Source of the DNA: Actinoplanes couchii
GTDB taxonomy: Bacteria; Actinomycetota; Actinomycetes; Mycobacteriales; Micromonosporaceae
DNA: 64,000 nt
Direction: 5' to 3'
Assembly (NCBI RefSeq): GCF_016862075.1
Contig: NZ_BOMG01000076.1
Span: 1 to 64,000, forward strand
Both the position numbers and the translations under genes were made by a program. Each line of letters begins with the position of its first letter. Within the stretch, counting starts at the first letter, position 1. Of the stretch, positions 32,849-41,305 are shown piece by piece. The notes under the pieces were generated by a model. It ran no database searches. It worked only from the letters and a program-made list of their open reading frames with translations, and was not told the origin of the DNA.

Positions 32849-33619
32849 GTGCTGCTTGATGATGTGAGACTGCATGCCTCGTCTGTTGTCGCGAACAACG
32901 CCATGAATCGGGAGCGACAGCTCACCGGGGTCAACAGTTATGCCAAGGAGTTCGGGTTCGATCCGCTGAGCCGGATTCCGGAGAGCGGTGGCGCGTGGCT
33001 GGATCTCTGCTGCGGCAGCGGCCGGGCGCTGGCTCAAGCGGCGCAGCGGGTGAGCGATTCCCGGCGCGAGGGCGAGACACAACGAGACGGTGACGTCCAG
33101 CATCAGAGCCTGGCGACGGGCGGGAGCCCCAGCCAGCCGGCGAGTCCCGCGGGGCGGGAGGGTGGGGCTCGGCGGTTTGTGGGGGACGTTGTCCTGGTCG
33201 GGGTGGATCTGGTGGATGTGCCGGTCGCGGTGGAGGGGGTGACGTTTGTTGCGGTCGCGGTGGAGCACTGGGAACCGGGGCGTTCGTTCGACCTGATCAC
33301 CTGTGTGCATGGGCTGCATTACGTGGGGGACAAGTTGGGCGTACTCGCGCGGGTCCTGAAATGGCTGACGCCGACCGGGACCTTTGTCGCCGACCTGGAT
33401 CTCGCATCGGTGAAAGTGGACGGTGATGTGCGGGGTGCGCTGCGAGCGGCCGGCGTCAAGTACGACGCCCGTCGTCGGCGGATCAGCTGTGTCGGGCCGC
33501 GGGATCTCGACCTGTCCTACCGCTACCTGGGGGCCGACGACAAGGCGGGGCCGAACTACACCGGACAGCCCGCTGTGAATTCCTACTACGAAAAGGGGTT
33601 GACGCTACCGATAATCTGA
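32849..33619 (+). CDS. SAM-dependent methyltransferase with a linker inserted after motif I
   Basis: About 256 residues. Motif I (WLDLCCGSGRALAQAA) is followed by about 50 low-complexity residues (RREGETQRDGDVQHQ ... SQPASPAGREGG) before the acidic strand VLVGVDLVD. FDLITCVHGLHYV and LKWLTPTGTFVADLDLASV follow. The insertion separates strands 1 and 2 of the Rossmann fold. GTG at 32849 has GGAAGGA seven bases upstream; GTG at 32831 is an alternative. Target unknown. Confidence 0.7.
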   Translation: MLLDDVRLHASSVVANNAMNRERQLTGVNSYAKEFGFDPLSRIPESGGAWLDLCCGSGRALAQAAQRVSDSRREGETQRDGDVQHQSLATGGSPSQPASPAGREGGARRFVGDVVLVGVDLVDVPVAVEGVTFVAVAVEHWEPGRSFDLITCVHGLHYVGDKLGVLARVLKWLTPTGTFVADLDLASVKVDGDVRGALRAAGVKYDARRRRISCVGPRDLDLSYRYLGADDKAGPNYTGQPAVNSYYEKGLTLPII

Positions 33620-33696
33620 TCCTCCGTGCCAGAGGGCAGTTCGGCGGCCTGAGGAAGCGAGGGGGGCATTGCCCTTCTCGACCACAGGAGTCCTAG

Positions 33697-34911
33697 ATGC
33701 ACCGGGCACCCGCCCTCAACTTCCTGCTCGTCACCGTCTTCATCGACATGCTCGGCCTGGGTCTGATCGTTCCGATCCTGCCCGCCCTGCTGACGTCGGT
33801 GACCGATGATCCGGCGACCGCTGTTCTCTGGTCCGGGATCCTCGGATCTACCTACGGCGTATTGCAGTTCGCGCTGTCACCGCTGCTCGGACGGCTCTCC
33901 GATCGGTACGGCCGGCGGCCTGTGCTGCTGGTCTCCCTCATCTGTCTGGGGGTCGACTGGCTGGCACATGCGTCATCCGGTGGCATGTGGGTGCTGTTGG
34001 CCTTCCACGCCCTGGCCGGGGCATGTGCCGGTACGGACACCGTGGTCAACGCCTATGTTGCCGATGTCGTGGAGCCGGAGGGGCGGGCCCGGGCGTACGG
34101 CCGGATCGGTGCTGCCTTCGGTCTTGGTTTTGTGGCCGGGCCGGTGCTCGGCGGGCTGCTCGGCGCGGTCGACGTCCGGCTGCCGTTCCTGGTGACGGCT
34201 GTGCTCTGTTTTGCCAACGCCGCCTACGGCTGGTTGGTGCTGCCGGAGTCCCGCCCCGGCGACCGGGTCACTCCGCTGTCGTTGCGGATGGCGAACCCGG
34301 TCACGGCGATCACCGTGGTGCTACGCCGCCCGGTGCTCGGCCGGCTCACCTGGGCCAAGCTGTGCGCCGACGTGGGGCGGATGATCCACCAGTCGATGTG
34401 GGCGTTCTTCCTGACCGTCCACCTCCTCTGGAGCACCGCACACGTCGGTGTCGTGATGGCGGCCGGCGCGCTGAGCGGTGCGATGCTGCAGGCGTGGGTG
34501 ACCGGCCCGATCGTGCGGCTGCTCGGTGACAAGCGGGCGACGGTCGCCGGTGGAGTGATCGGCGCCGTGTCGTACCTGGGGATGGCGGCCGCGTCCAGCC
34601 CGTGGATGGTCTACACGGCGATGGCGGTGGGGACGCTCGGCGTCTTCGGCGGCGCGGCGGCGCAATCGTGGATCACCAGCGCCACCGGCCCCGACGAGCA
34701 GGGCACGGTGCAGGGCGCGCTGACCGGCGTCGGTGCGATGGCCGAGGCGGTCGTCCCGGTCACGGCGGGCGTCGCCTTCGGCGGATTGCTGTCGTACGGC
34801 GAACCGGGCCTGCTGTTCGCCGTCGCCGCCGTGCTGACGGCGTCGTCGGCGCTGTTGCACGCCACCACCCCGGCGACAAGACTGCCGGAGCCACGGCTCC
34901 AACAGCGGTGA
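33697..34911 (+). CDS. MFS efflux transporter, TetA-like
   Basis: 404 residues, twelve hydrophobic helices. The N-terminus LNFLLVTVFIDMLGLGLIVP and motif GRLSDRYGRRPVLLVSL in loop 2-3 are characteristic of the tetracycline/H+ antiporter group, and GAAFGLGFVAGPVLGG is the antiporter motif in helix 5. The likely function is drug or metabolite export; tetracycline itself is not proven. A short 76-bp leader without an obvious regulator gene precedes it. Confidence 0.85.
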   Translation: MHRAPALNFLLVTVFIDMLGLGLIVPILPALLTSVTDDPATAVLWSGILGSTYGVLQFALSPLLGRLSDRYGRRPVLLVSLICLGVDWLAHASSGGMWVLLAFHALAGACAGTDTVVNAYVADVVEPEGRARAYGRIGAAFGLGFVAGPVLGGLLGAVDVRLPFLVTAVLCFANAAYGWLVLPESRPGDRVTPLSLRMANPVTAITVVLRRPVLGRLTWAKLCADVGRMIHQSMWAFFLTVHLLWSTAHVGVVMAAGALSGAMLQAWVTGPIVRLLGDKRATVAGGVIGAVSYLGMAAASSPWMVYTAMAVGTLGVFGGAAAQSWITSATGPDEQGTVQGALTGVGAMAEAVVPVTAGVAFGGLLSYGEPGLLFAVAAVLTASSALLHATTPATRLPEPRLQQR

Positions 34912-34916
34912 CAGCC

Positions 34917-35132
34917 AGCCGGCGCTGACGAAAACTCGCTGACACCCGGCTGGCGCTGACGGAAGTACGTCGGCACCCGGCTGGCGCTGATGAAAGCGCG
35001 GCGACAGCCGGTTGTCGTGACGAAGGCACAGTGACATCCGGCTGGTGCTGACGAAAGCACGTCGGCACCTCGCTGGTGCTGACGAAAGTGTGGGGACGGC
35101 CGGCTGGTGGTGACGAAAGTACGGTTGGGCCT
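34917..35132. repeat. Seven tandem copies of a 31-bp unit
   Basis: Units of 31 bp (one of 30 bp) start at 34917, 34948, 34979, 35010, 35040, 35071 and 35102. The core is GGCTGGCGCTGACGAAAG and the rest diverges. There are no unique spacers, so it is not CRISPR. It separates two convergent genes. Confidence 0.88.
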
Positions 35133-35147
35133 GGCTCCGCTGGTGAC

Positions 35148-35783
35148 TCAGTGGAGCCAGGACGCCAGTAGTGGCAGTACCGCGCGCAGGTCGTCGCCTT
35201 CGGTGGTCACGTGTGCGGCCTCCGCGGCCGCCGGTGACGCGTTGAAGGCGACGGCCAGCCCCACCTCGGCGAAGAGTGGCAGATCCGACCGGCTGTCCCC
35301 GACGGCCGCACAGTTCCGCAGCTCGACGCCGTGGCCGGCGGCCACCGAGCGGGCCCAGTCCCGTTTCCCGTACTCGTCGAAGTGCCCGGCGACCGCCCCC
35401 GTGTAACGCCCGCCGGCGACGTCGAGCCGGGGCCCGGAAGCCTGCCCGAACCCGAACCGCTCACACAGGTATCCACCGACGACGTCCCAGGCCAGGGTCG
35501 CCAGGACCGGCTCCAGGTCATGGTCCCGGCACCAGGTGACGGTGTCGGCGATCCCGTCCACCAGCGGCATGGAGTCCAGAAACCCGAGCACGTCGCCCGG
35601 AGCCCACCCCGCCCACCCGCGCGCGTCGACGACCGAGACGTCCCGGTTGCTCATGGTCCCGGCGGCGTAGGCGGCTTCGGCGTCCCGCAGCACCGCGGCA
35701 TGCCCGAGCCGATCCGCGAGATGCTGCCCGCTGGACGTGCGCGGAACCAGGGTTCCGTCCACATCGAAGAAGACCACCGCCAT
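35148..35783 (-). CDS. HAD-superfamily phosphatase, SerB-like
   Basis: 211 residues. The nucleophile motif VVFFDVDGTLVP is at the N-terminus. Later motifs are VLATLAWDVV, DEYGKRDWARSV (Lys motif) and CAAVGDSRSDLPLFAEVG (motif IV). The layout matches phosphoserine phosphatase-like members of HAD IB. Its ATG overlaps the stop of the upstream gene by one base (TGATG), so the two are translationally coupled. Substrate unknown. Confidence 0.82.
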   Translation of the reverse strand: MAVVFFDVDGTLVPRTSSGQHLADRLGHAAVLRDAEAAYAAGTMSNRDVSVVDARGWAGWAPGDVLGFLDSMPLVDGIADTVTWCRDHDLEPVLATLAWDVVGGYLCERFGFGQASGPRLDVAGGRYTGAVAGHFDEYGKRDWARSVAAGHGVELRNCAAVGDSRSDLPLFAEVGLAVAFNASPAAAEAAHVTTEGDDLRAVLPLLASWLH

Positions 35784-36712
35784 CAGCCGACGCCCCGCAT
35801 CAGGGGGCGCCAGGCGGCGAGTTCCGGGTCCACGGGTGGGGCCGGCACGTCGAGGGCCGCGTTGCGCAGCAGGGCCAGGGTCATCCGGGAGTTGCGGATC
35901 TCCGATGGGGTGCGGCCCCGCCAGTCCCGGGGCAGTTCCGCGGCCTCGGCCCGGGTCAGGGGCAGCGCCGCCAGGCAGACCGGCGCCACCGTGCCGGCCG
36001 GAACGGTGCCGGGCCGGTCCAGGACGAACCGCGACCACCGCCACGCCCACTCGTCGGCCGGCCACACCGCACGCGCCCGGTCCAGCAGCCACAGTCCGAA
36101 CGCCGTCCACGTCTCGCGCTGCGCCGGATGGTCCCGGTGCAGGTTGGACAGCAGCCCCGGATAGCTCGGCCAGTCGGTGACCGGCCGCCGGTCCAGCCAG
36201 CGGTCCCACGCCGAGCGCGGGCCGGTGGCGACCGCGCGGATGTCCCGGGGCAGGTTCCGGGGGAGCGGGGCGCCGGTCCGGGGCAGCGGCGGGGTGGCCG
36301 GGACGGTTATCTTCATGACGCGGCCGGTCGTGCTGTCCACGCAGACCTCGCTGTCCGAGGCGACCACCCGGTGATATTCGTGATCGGGGGCGGTGAAGGC
36401 GCCGGGCGCCAGACCGTACTGCTCGAGGTGTGGCAGCAGCCGTTTCCACTTCGGCGGCTTCTTCATCCGGTGTGCCTGCACCATGAAGAATTCGCAGCGG
36501 CGGTCGACGAAGTGCGCTTCGAACAGGCCCCAGTCCCGGACCATGGCGTGCGGGCCGAGGCCGTTCTGGGCGAACGTCGAGTTCCAGGCCAGCAGGTCCG
36601 GGTCGTGGTTGGGGGAGACCCCGTGCACGCGCCCGGTGGCCAGGGCTTCCAGGCACACGTCGATCGCCTCCGGCCGGGTCCACCGGTGCGGGATCATCAT
36701 GCGGTAGATCAT
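35783..36712 (-). CDS. Protein of unknown function
   Basis: About 309 residues from an ATG at 36712 (alternatives at 36700 and 36697). I do not recognise the family. It is rich in Trp and Pro, with features HRWTRPEAIDVCLEALATGR, EFFMVQAHRMKKPPKWKRLL and SDSEVCVDSTTGRVMKIT. No membrane segment or signal. It is the first gene of a coupled pair with the SerB-like phosphatase, and only 15 bp separate it from the divergent epimerase gene, so the promoters must overlap the coding starts. Confidence 0.6.
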   Translation of the reverse strand: MIYRMMIPHRWTRPEAIDVCLEALATGRVHGVSPNHDPDLLAWNSTFAQNGLGPHAMVRDWGLFEAHFVDRRCEFFMVQAHRMKKPPKWKRLLPHLEQYGLAPGAFTAPDHEYHRVVASDSEVCVDSTTGRVMKITVPATPPLPRTGAPLPRNLPRDIRAVATGPRSAWDRWLDRRPVTDWPSYPGLLSNLHRDHPAQRETWTAFGLWLLDRARAVWPADEWAWRWSRFVLDRPGTVPAGTVAPVCLAALPLTRAEAAELPRDWRGRTPSEIRNSRMTLALLRNAALDVPAPPVDPELAAWRPLMRGVG

Positions 36713-36727
36713 GCACGGAGGTAGCGA

Positions 36728-37702
36728 ATGAGATCCACACTCGTGATCGGCGGCACCGGGATGATCGGCGGCGCCGTGGCCCGGCACCTGCTGCGCGACG
36801 GCTGGCGGGTGACGGTGACCGGCCGTACCCCGCGACCGGTTCCGGACGGCGCGCGACTGGTCCTGGCCGACCACGGCACCCTGCCCGGCGGCGAGTTCGA
36901 CCTGGTCGTCGATGCGGCCTGTTACACCGCCGTACACGCGCGGCAGGTGTTGCCGTTGATGTCTGCCGCCGGATCAGCGGTGATGATCTCCAGCAAGGCG
37001 GTCTACGCCGACGCCGACGGCAATCACGTCAACTCGCCGCGGCCACCACGTTTCACCGGGCCGATCACCGAGGACCAGCCGACGATGGCGCCGGGGGACA
37101 TGCCCTACGACTCACCCTTGGGGTACGGATCCAACAAGGTCGCCGCCGAGCGGGTGCTGCTGGACAGTGACGCCCCGGTGACGGTGCTCCGCCCGTCGAA
37201 GGTGCACGGCATCGGCGCGAAACCGCCCCGGGAGTGGTGGTTCCTGAAACGGGCCCTGGACCGCCGCCCGTTCGTGCTGCTGGCCGGAAACGGTCGCGGC
37301 GTCGACCACCCGTCGGCCGCCGCCAACATCGCCGCCCTGGTCGCGTGTGTCGCCGACAACCCGGGCCGGCGGATCCTGAACGCCGCCGACCCGGACGCGC
37401 CCGACGGCCGGACCATCTCCCGGGTGATAGCCGGGCTGGCCGGTCACACGTGGGACGAGATCGAGGCGGACGATGACGACCCGGACGGCTGGCACCCGTG
37501 GCACCGGATCCCGCCGATCGTCCTGGACACCTCCGCCGGGGAGAGGCTCGGGTACCGCCCGGCCGGCGACTACGCCACCACCGTCCGGGAGGAGATCTCC
37601 TGGCTGCTCGACCGGGCTGCCGCCGACCCGGACTGGTACCCGGAGGGCACCGGCCCGGACTGGTTCGACTACCGGGCCGAGAACGCCCGGGTCCGCTACT
37701 GA
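36728..37702 (+). CDS. NAD-dependent epimerase/dehydratase family protein
   Basis: Extended SDR-like protein of 324 residues. The cofactor motif is VIGGTGMIGGAVARHLL at 6-22. Serines in MISSKAVYAD and PLGYGSNKVAAE (YxxxK, Tyr and Lys) form the active site. TVLRPSKVHG follows. A strong ribosome binding site (GGAGGTAGCG) overlaps the divergent gene's start. Likely acts on a nucleotide sugar or similar; exact substrate unknown. Confidence 0.82.
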   Translation: MRSTLVIGGTGMIGGAVARHLLRDGWRVTVTGRTPRPVPDGARLVLADHGTLPGGEFDLVVDAACYTAVHARQVLPLMSAAGSAVMISSKAVYADADGNHVNSPRPPRFTGPITEDQPTMAPGDMPYDSPLGYGSNKVAAERVLLDSDAPVTVLRPSKVHGIGAKPPREWWFLKRALDRRPFVLLAGNGRGVDHPSAAANIAALVACVADNPGRRILNAADPDAPDGRTISRVIAGLAGHTWDEIEADDDDPDGWHPWHRIPPIVLDTSAGERLGYRPAGDYATTVREEISWLLDRAAADPDWYPEGTGPDWFDYRAENARVRY

Positions 37703-37759
37703 GGTTCTGCCGGTAGTCCTGCCTGGTCCGGTTCCGGCCGGACCGGTTGCATCGACGGC

Positions 37760-38593
37760 ATGAGCTTCGTGACCACCGCCGACGGCACCCGCATCCACTA
37801 CAAGGACTGGGGTGCCGGCCGTCCCGTCGTCCTCAGCCACGGCTGGCCGCTGAACGCCGACAGCTGGGAGGCCCAGCAGCTGTTCCTGGCGTCACACGGC
37901 TACCGGGCGATCGCCCACGACCGCCGCGGCCACGGCCGGTCCACCCAGACGTGGAACGGCAACGAGATGGACACCTACGCCGACGACCTGGCCGCCCTGA
38001 TCGACCACCTGGACCTGCGGGAGGTGACGCTCGTCGGCTTCTCCACCGGCGGCGGCGAGATCACCCGCTACCTGGGCCGGCACGGCAGCGCCCGGGTGGC
38101 CCAGGCGGTCCTGGTGTCGGCGGTCCCGCCGCTGATGCTGCAGGGCCCCGACAACCCGGGCGGCGTGCCGCTGGAGGTCTTCGACGGGATCCGGGCCGGT
38201 TCGCTGGCCGACCGTTCCCAGCTGTACCGGGATCTCGCCGACGGCCCGTTCTTCGGCAACAACCGCCCCGGCACCGAGATCTCCGAGGGCATCCGCCAGG
38301 CGTTCTGGCTGCAGTCGATGGCCGCCGGGCACCGCAACGCCTACGAGTCGATCGCCGCCTTCTCGGCCACCGACTTCCGCGACGACCTGGCCCGGTTCGA
38401 CGTGCCCACCCTGGTGATCCACGGCGACGACGACCAGGTGGTGCCGTTCGAGGTGGGCGGCAGGGCCTCGGCCGAGCTGGTCAAGGACGCCCGCCTGCTG
38501 GTCTACCCGAACGCCCCGCACGGCATCACCGACACCCACAAGGACCAGCTGGGCGCCGACCTACTGGCGTTCCTCCAGGAGTACGACGCCTGA
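37760..38593 (+). CDS. Alpha/beta hydrolase, non-haem chloroperoxidase-like
   Basis: 277 residues, full family length. The nucleophile elbow GFSTGGGEITRYLG, acid in VIHGDDDQVVPFE and His in YPNAPHGITDTH make a complete triad. SHGWPLNADSW supplies the oxyanion region. Proteins of this group are co-factor-free haloperoxidases/esterases. The start ATG is 57 bp after the epimerase gene on the same strand. Confidence 0.88.
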   Translation: MSFVTTADGTRIHYKDWGAGRPVVLSHGWPLNADSWEAQQLFLASHGYRAIAHDRRGHGRSTQTWNGNEMDTYADDLAALIDHLDLREVTLVGFSTGGGEITRYLGRHGSARVAQAVLVSAVPPLMLQGPDNPGGVPLEVFDGIRAGSLADRSQLYRDLADGPFFGNNRPGTEISEGIRQAFWLQSMAAGHRNAYESIAAFSATDFRDDLARFDVPTLVIHGDDDQVVPFEVGGRASAELVKDARLLVYPNAPHGITDTHKDQLGADLLAFLQEYDA

Positions 38594-38604
38594 GTCCGGC
38601 CGGT

Positions 38605-38630
38605 CGAGGGCTGGCGGATGCCCGCCCTCG
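38605..38630. terminator. Hairpin after the alpha/beta hydrolase gene
   Basis: CGAGGGC and GCCCTCG pair around a 12-base loop that itself contains GGCGG/CCGCC. It is located between two convergent genes, 12 bp after the hydrolase stop, with no long T tract. Confidence 0.55.
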
Positions 38631-38679
38631 GCCAGCGGTTTCGTGCTGAAGCTGGCGGGATTCGGACGCCGCGTCCGGG

Positions 38680-39441
38680 TCAGGCCACTCTGCGGCCGGC
38701 CAGGAAGTTCTGGGCCTGTTCGGTCAGGCGGGGCAGGCCCAGCGCCCCGGCCCAGCGGGCGATCTCGGTCGCCAGACGGTCGGCGCCGGCCAGGTCGCCG
38801 CGGTCCCGGGTCAGCACCGCCAGCAGCATCTGCTGGGCCAGGGTGCCGCAGACCAGGCCGGCCCGGGCGCCCACCTCGGTGGCCCGCTCCCAGCGCTGTT
38901 GTGCCGAGTCCAGGTCGCCGCGGTCGCGGTCGTGGTCGCCGAGATGCCGGAGGGCCTCCCGCTCCAGCAACGGATCGCCCGATTCGCCGGCGGCCAGCGC
39001 GATTGCGTAATGCTCCGGCGCCACGTCACGTTCCGCGAAATGGTTGTCGGCGATCAAGCCCAGATACATGTGGGCCCAGCCCCGCCGTACCGGCGAATCG
39101 GCAGTCGACGCCAGACGATCGCAACGGGCGCGCATCTCGGTGAGCACCTGCGGGTCCTTGCCGGCCGGGCCGAAAAGGTAACCGCCGGGACCGCGCAAAG
39201 CCGTCATGTAGTCGTGTTTGAGCTGCAGGAACGCCAGATCCCAGGTCGGCCCGCAGATCTTCTCGGCGATCTCCCGACGGGCCGGGCCGAGGTCGGAACC
39301 GGTGTGCCAGTCGCATTCCGCCGCCACTTCGGCCGCGGTCCGGGCGGTCGCCTCGTCGAGCGGAACGGAATCCAGCAGACGGAGAGCCAGATCCCAGCGG
39401 GCGGCATGGGAGAGGGCCAGCGCCGAATCGATGTACGTCAT
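38680..39441 (-). CDS. TPR-like protein of unknown function
   Basis: 253 residues, all helical. Helix pairs such as ALSHAARWDLALRLLDSVP, RRGWAHMYLGLIADNHFAER, LEREALRHLGDHDRDRGDL and SAQQRWERATEVGARAGL look like degenerate tetratricopeptide repeats. It probably mediates protein contacts. It is divergent from a MarR regulator 59 bp away, a likely regulator-target pair. ATG at 39441 chosen as the first start after the shared region. Confidence 0.6.
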   Translation of the reverse strand: MTYIDSALALSHAARWDLALRLLDSVPLDEATARTAAEVAAECDWHTGSDLGPARREIAEKICGPTWDLAFLQLKHDYMTALRGPGGYLFGPAGKDPQVLTEMRARCDRLASTADSPVRRGWAHMYLGLIADNHFAERDVAPEHYAIALAAGESGDPLLEREALRHLGDHDRDRGDLDSAQQRWERATEVGARAGLVCGTLAQQMLLAVLTRDRGDLAGADRLATEIARWAGALGLPRLTEQAQNFLAGRRVA

Positions 39442-39451
39442 GGCGCCGACG

Positions 39452-39486
39452 CTAGTTATCCGAAAAACTATCCACCAGAAAACTAG
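39452..39486. promoter_or_regulatory. Inverted repeat between TPR-like and MarR genes
   Basis: CTAGTT (39452-39457) and AACTAG (39481-39486) are inverted copies in the intergenic region, and the second lies just before the MarR start. It is a plausible MarR operator. The arms are only six bases. Confidence 0.4.
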
Positions 39487-39499
39487 TTGGGGGATGGCG

Positions 39500-39991
39500 A
39501 TGCGCGACAAGGCGGACGATCACGTCGATGTGTGGGTGGGCGAGCTGGACTGGCTGGACCCGGTCCAGGAGGCGATCATCGTGCGGTTGTCGGTGCTCGG
39601 CCGGTACCTGACCCAGGCCCGCAGGAACGCGCTGGCCGCCGGTGATCTGGCGTACTGGCAGTTCAAGGTCCTGCTGATGCTGCGCCGGGGCGGCCCGCCG
39701 TACCAGGCGAGCCCGTCCGAACTCGCCGACCGGCTGGGACTGACCCGGGGCGCCCTGTCCGCACGGCTGCAACCGATCGAGACCGCCGGCCTGATCGAAC
39801 GGACCGGCGCCGACCCCACCGATCGCCGCCGGGTCCGGGTGACCCTGACCGAATCCGGTCACCGCGCGTTCGAGCAGCACATCGGCGCCGAGTACCGGGC
39901 CGAGACCGCTCTGCTGGCCGCCCTCGACCCGGACGAGCGCCGCACCCTGGCCGACCTGCTGCGCCGGCTGGTGCTGGCCGCTCAGGAATGA
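39500..39991 (+). CDS. MarR-family transcriptional regulator
   Basis: 163 residues. The core YWQFKVLLMLRRGGPPYQAS, ELADRLGLTRGALSARLQPIE (recognition helix) and GLIERTGADPTDRRRVRVTLT (wing with DRR) are classical. The ATG at 39500 is preferred over the ATG at 39494 because the G-rich ribosome binding site is then properly spaced. It overlaps the convergent gene by ten bases. Confidence 0.88.
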   Translation: MRDKADDHVDVWVGELDWLDPVQEAIIVRLSVLGRYLTQARRNALAAGDLAYWQFKVLLMLRRGGPPYQASPSELADRLGLTRGALSARLQPIETAGLIERTGADPTDRRRVRVTLTESGHRAFEQHIGAEYRAETALLAALDPDERRTLADLLRRLVLAAQE

Positions 39992-40557
39992 TCGACGGCC
40001 TGCATGTAGGCGCAGGTCAGAGCGGCCTGGGCGGGTTTGGTGTCGGCGAGGGCACGCAGATCCGGGTCGGCGTCGGCAGGCAGCACACACGACCGGGCCG
40101 CGTCGATCCGCTGCATCGCCGCGGTGATGTCCTTCTCCCGTTGCGGACAACGGTGCGTGATGTCGATGTACACCTTGTTCAGCGTGTCGTCGTCGGTGTT
40201 GGCCGCCACCCAGTCCACGAACTGGTCGTCGTCCCACCCGCAGGCCAGCGCCGCGATCTCCTCGAGCTTCGCGAAGTTCAGATCGGTCAGCTTGTGCCCG
40301 GCCTCCTGCTCGACGGCCTTGCGATAGCCGACCGCGTCATAGGTCTCCGGAACAGCGACCGCAGCCGGCACATCAGCCCGTTCCGTCCCGTCCGCCCCAC
40401 CCGGGAACAGCGCCCACCCGACCACCACCCCACCGGCGGCCAGCAGCCCCAGAGCCCCCGCGGCCAGCAGCTCCCGCGGATCAGCCCGCCGCACATGCCG
40501 CCCCCGCCGCCGCGCGTGCACCCCCTCCGCATGCCGCCCTCGATACCGCCCCGCCAT
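39982..40557 (-). CDS. Membrane-anchored protein of unknown function
   Basis: About 191 residues from an ATG preceded by GGGAG. A basic N-terminus is followed by one hydrophobic segment (about 32-50, ELLAAGALGLLAAGGVVVGWALF in part) and a soluble outer domain. That domain has a few conserved-looking Cys residues (ACGWDDDQF, THRCPQREKD, CAYMQAV). No family confidently assigned; it recalls DUF732-like secreted proteins of actinobacteria. Confidence 0.6.
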   Translation of the reverse strand: MAGRYRGRHAEGVHARRRGRHVRRADPRELLAAGALGLLAAGGVVVGWALFPGGADGTERADVPAAVAVPETYDAVGYRKAVEQEAGHKLTDLNFAKLEEIAALACGWDDDQFVDWVAANTDDDTLNKVYIDITHRCPQREKDITAAMQRIDAARSCVLPADADPDLRALADTKPAQAALTCAYMQAVDHS

Positions 40558-40884
40558 GCCCGTTTCTCCCGCCCTGTGACACACGTCCCTTCATCAGTTC
40601 GGCCACCCCGACAATCTCTAAAGCAACAACCCTTTTTCTCGTACGCCCGTCAAAAGTCCCGCCCCCACCCCGCAAGGTGGGCGGCCCGCCCGGACCGCCC
40701 AGCGCCCGCCGGGCCGCATGCGTCCGTCCCGGACACCCGGCCCCGTGACGCCCTCCCATCCTGACAACCCACCGGTCGCAGCCCGGTCGCAGCAACGGGG
40801 ACGGGCAGACGGAAATCCGAAGGGCTGTCGAGACGTGAGGGGTTCGCATTCCTGGCCGGCGGTGGCGCGCGGCGGGTCTGCGGG
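40558..40884. other. Gene-free spacer
   Basis: This holds no convincing gene. It contains a short hairpin (CCACC/GGTGG near 40674-40692) and a longer GCGGCCCG/CGGGCCGC inverted pair at about 40682-40720. It lies between the unknown membrane protein's start and the 3' end of the rtcB remnant. Confidence 0.4.
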
Positions 40885-41282
40885 TCAGTCGCCCTTGACG
40901 TTCACCAGCTGGCGCAAGGTGTGGCGGATCGTGACCAAGGAGTCGGCGTCCTGCATCACCACGTCGATGGGCTTGTAGGCCTGGGGGATCCCGTCCAGGA
41001 AAGCGCCCGTGTCCCGGTACTCGATGCCCTTCATCGCGGTTCGCAGCTGGTCGCGGGTGAAGGTCTTGCGAGGTCGCCACATCACGGAGCTCGGCGATAC
41101 GGGGCTCGGCGGTGGCCGTCAGCCTGCCGTGGTAGGCGCCGGCGGAGGTGGGGACGGCCGCCGCCGGGATCAGCGGGCCGCGGGTCGGGATGACCGAGCC
41201 GACCGTGGCGCCCTTGCCGAGGTGCGCGTCCGGCCCCAGCGCGATGTGCGGATGGATGAACGGGTCGTCCAGCGGCTCCGGT
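40885..41282 (-). pseudogene. rtcB: Decayed RNA-splicing ligase RtcB remnant
   Basis: Two pieces of RtcB in the correct order. From about 41282 the sequence reads EPLDDPFIHPHIALGPDAHLG then KGATVGSVIPTRG, close to the RtcB N-terminal half. The catalytic VGVDIGCGM segment that should follow is replaced by AVPTSAGAYHG, and homology resumes weakly to AELRD. The reading frame then shifts and continues as VMWRPRKTFTRDQLRT and FLDGIPQAYKPIDVVM, the RtcB C-terminus, ending LRQLVNVKGD. About two thirds of the gene, with the metal ligands, is missing. It cannot encode an active ligase. It is likely a leftover of an internal deletion. Confidence 0.75.
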
Positions 41283-41294
41283 GCCGGAGCCGCT
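41271..41294. terminator. Hairpin after the GH43 gene
   Basis: AGCGGCTCCG (41271-41280) and CGGAGCCGCT (41285-41294) pair perfectly over a four-base loop, 12 bp after the GH43 stop. It probably acts as the transcription terminator. Confidence 0.65.
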
Positions 41295-41305
41295 GGACCG
41301 GGATG

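Noticed and set aside
34917..35132. CRISPR array
   Set aside because: Units are contiguous and diverged, with no unique spacers and no cas genes.
40558..40884. Small gene in the spacer
   Set aside because: Open frames lack starts with ribosome binding sites and any recognisable composition.
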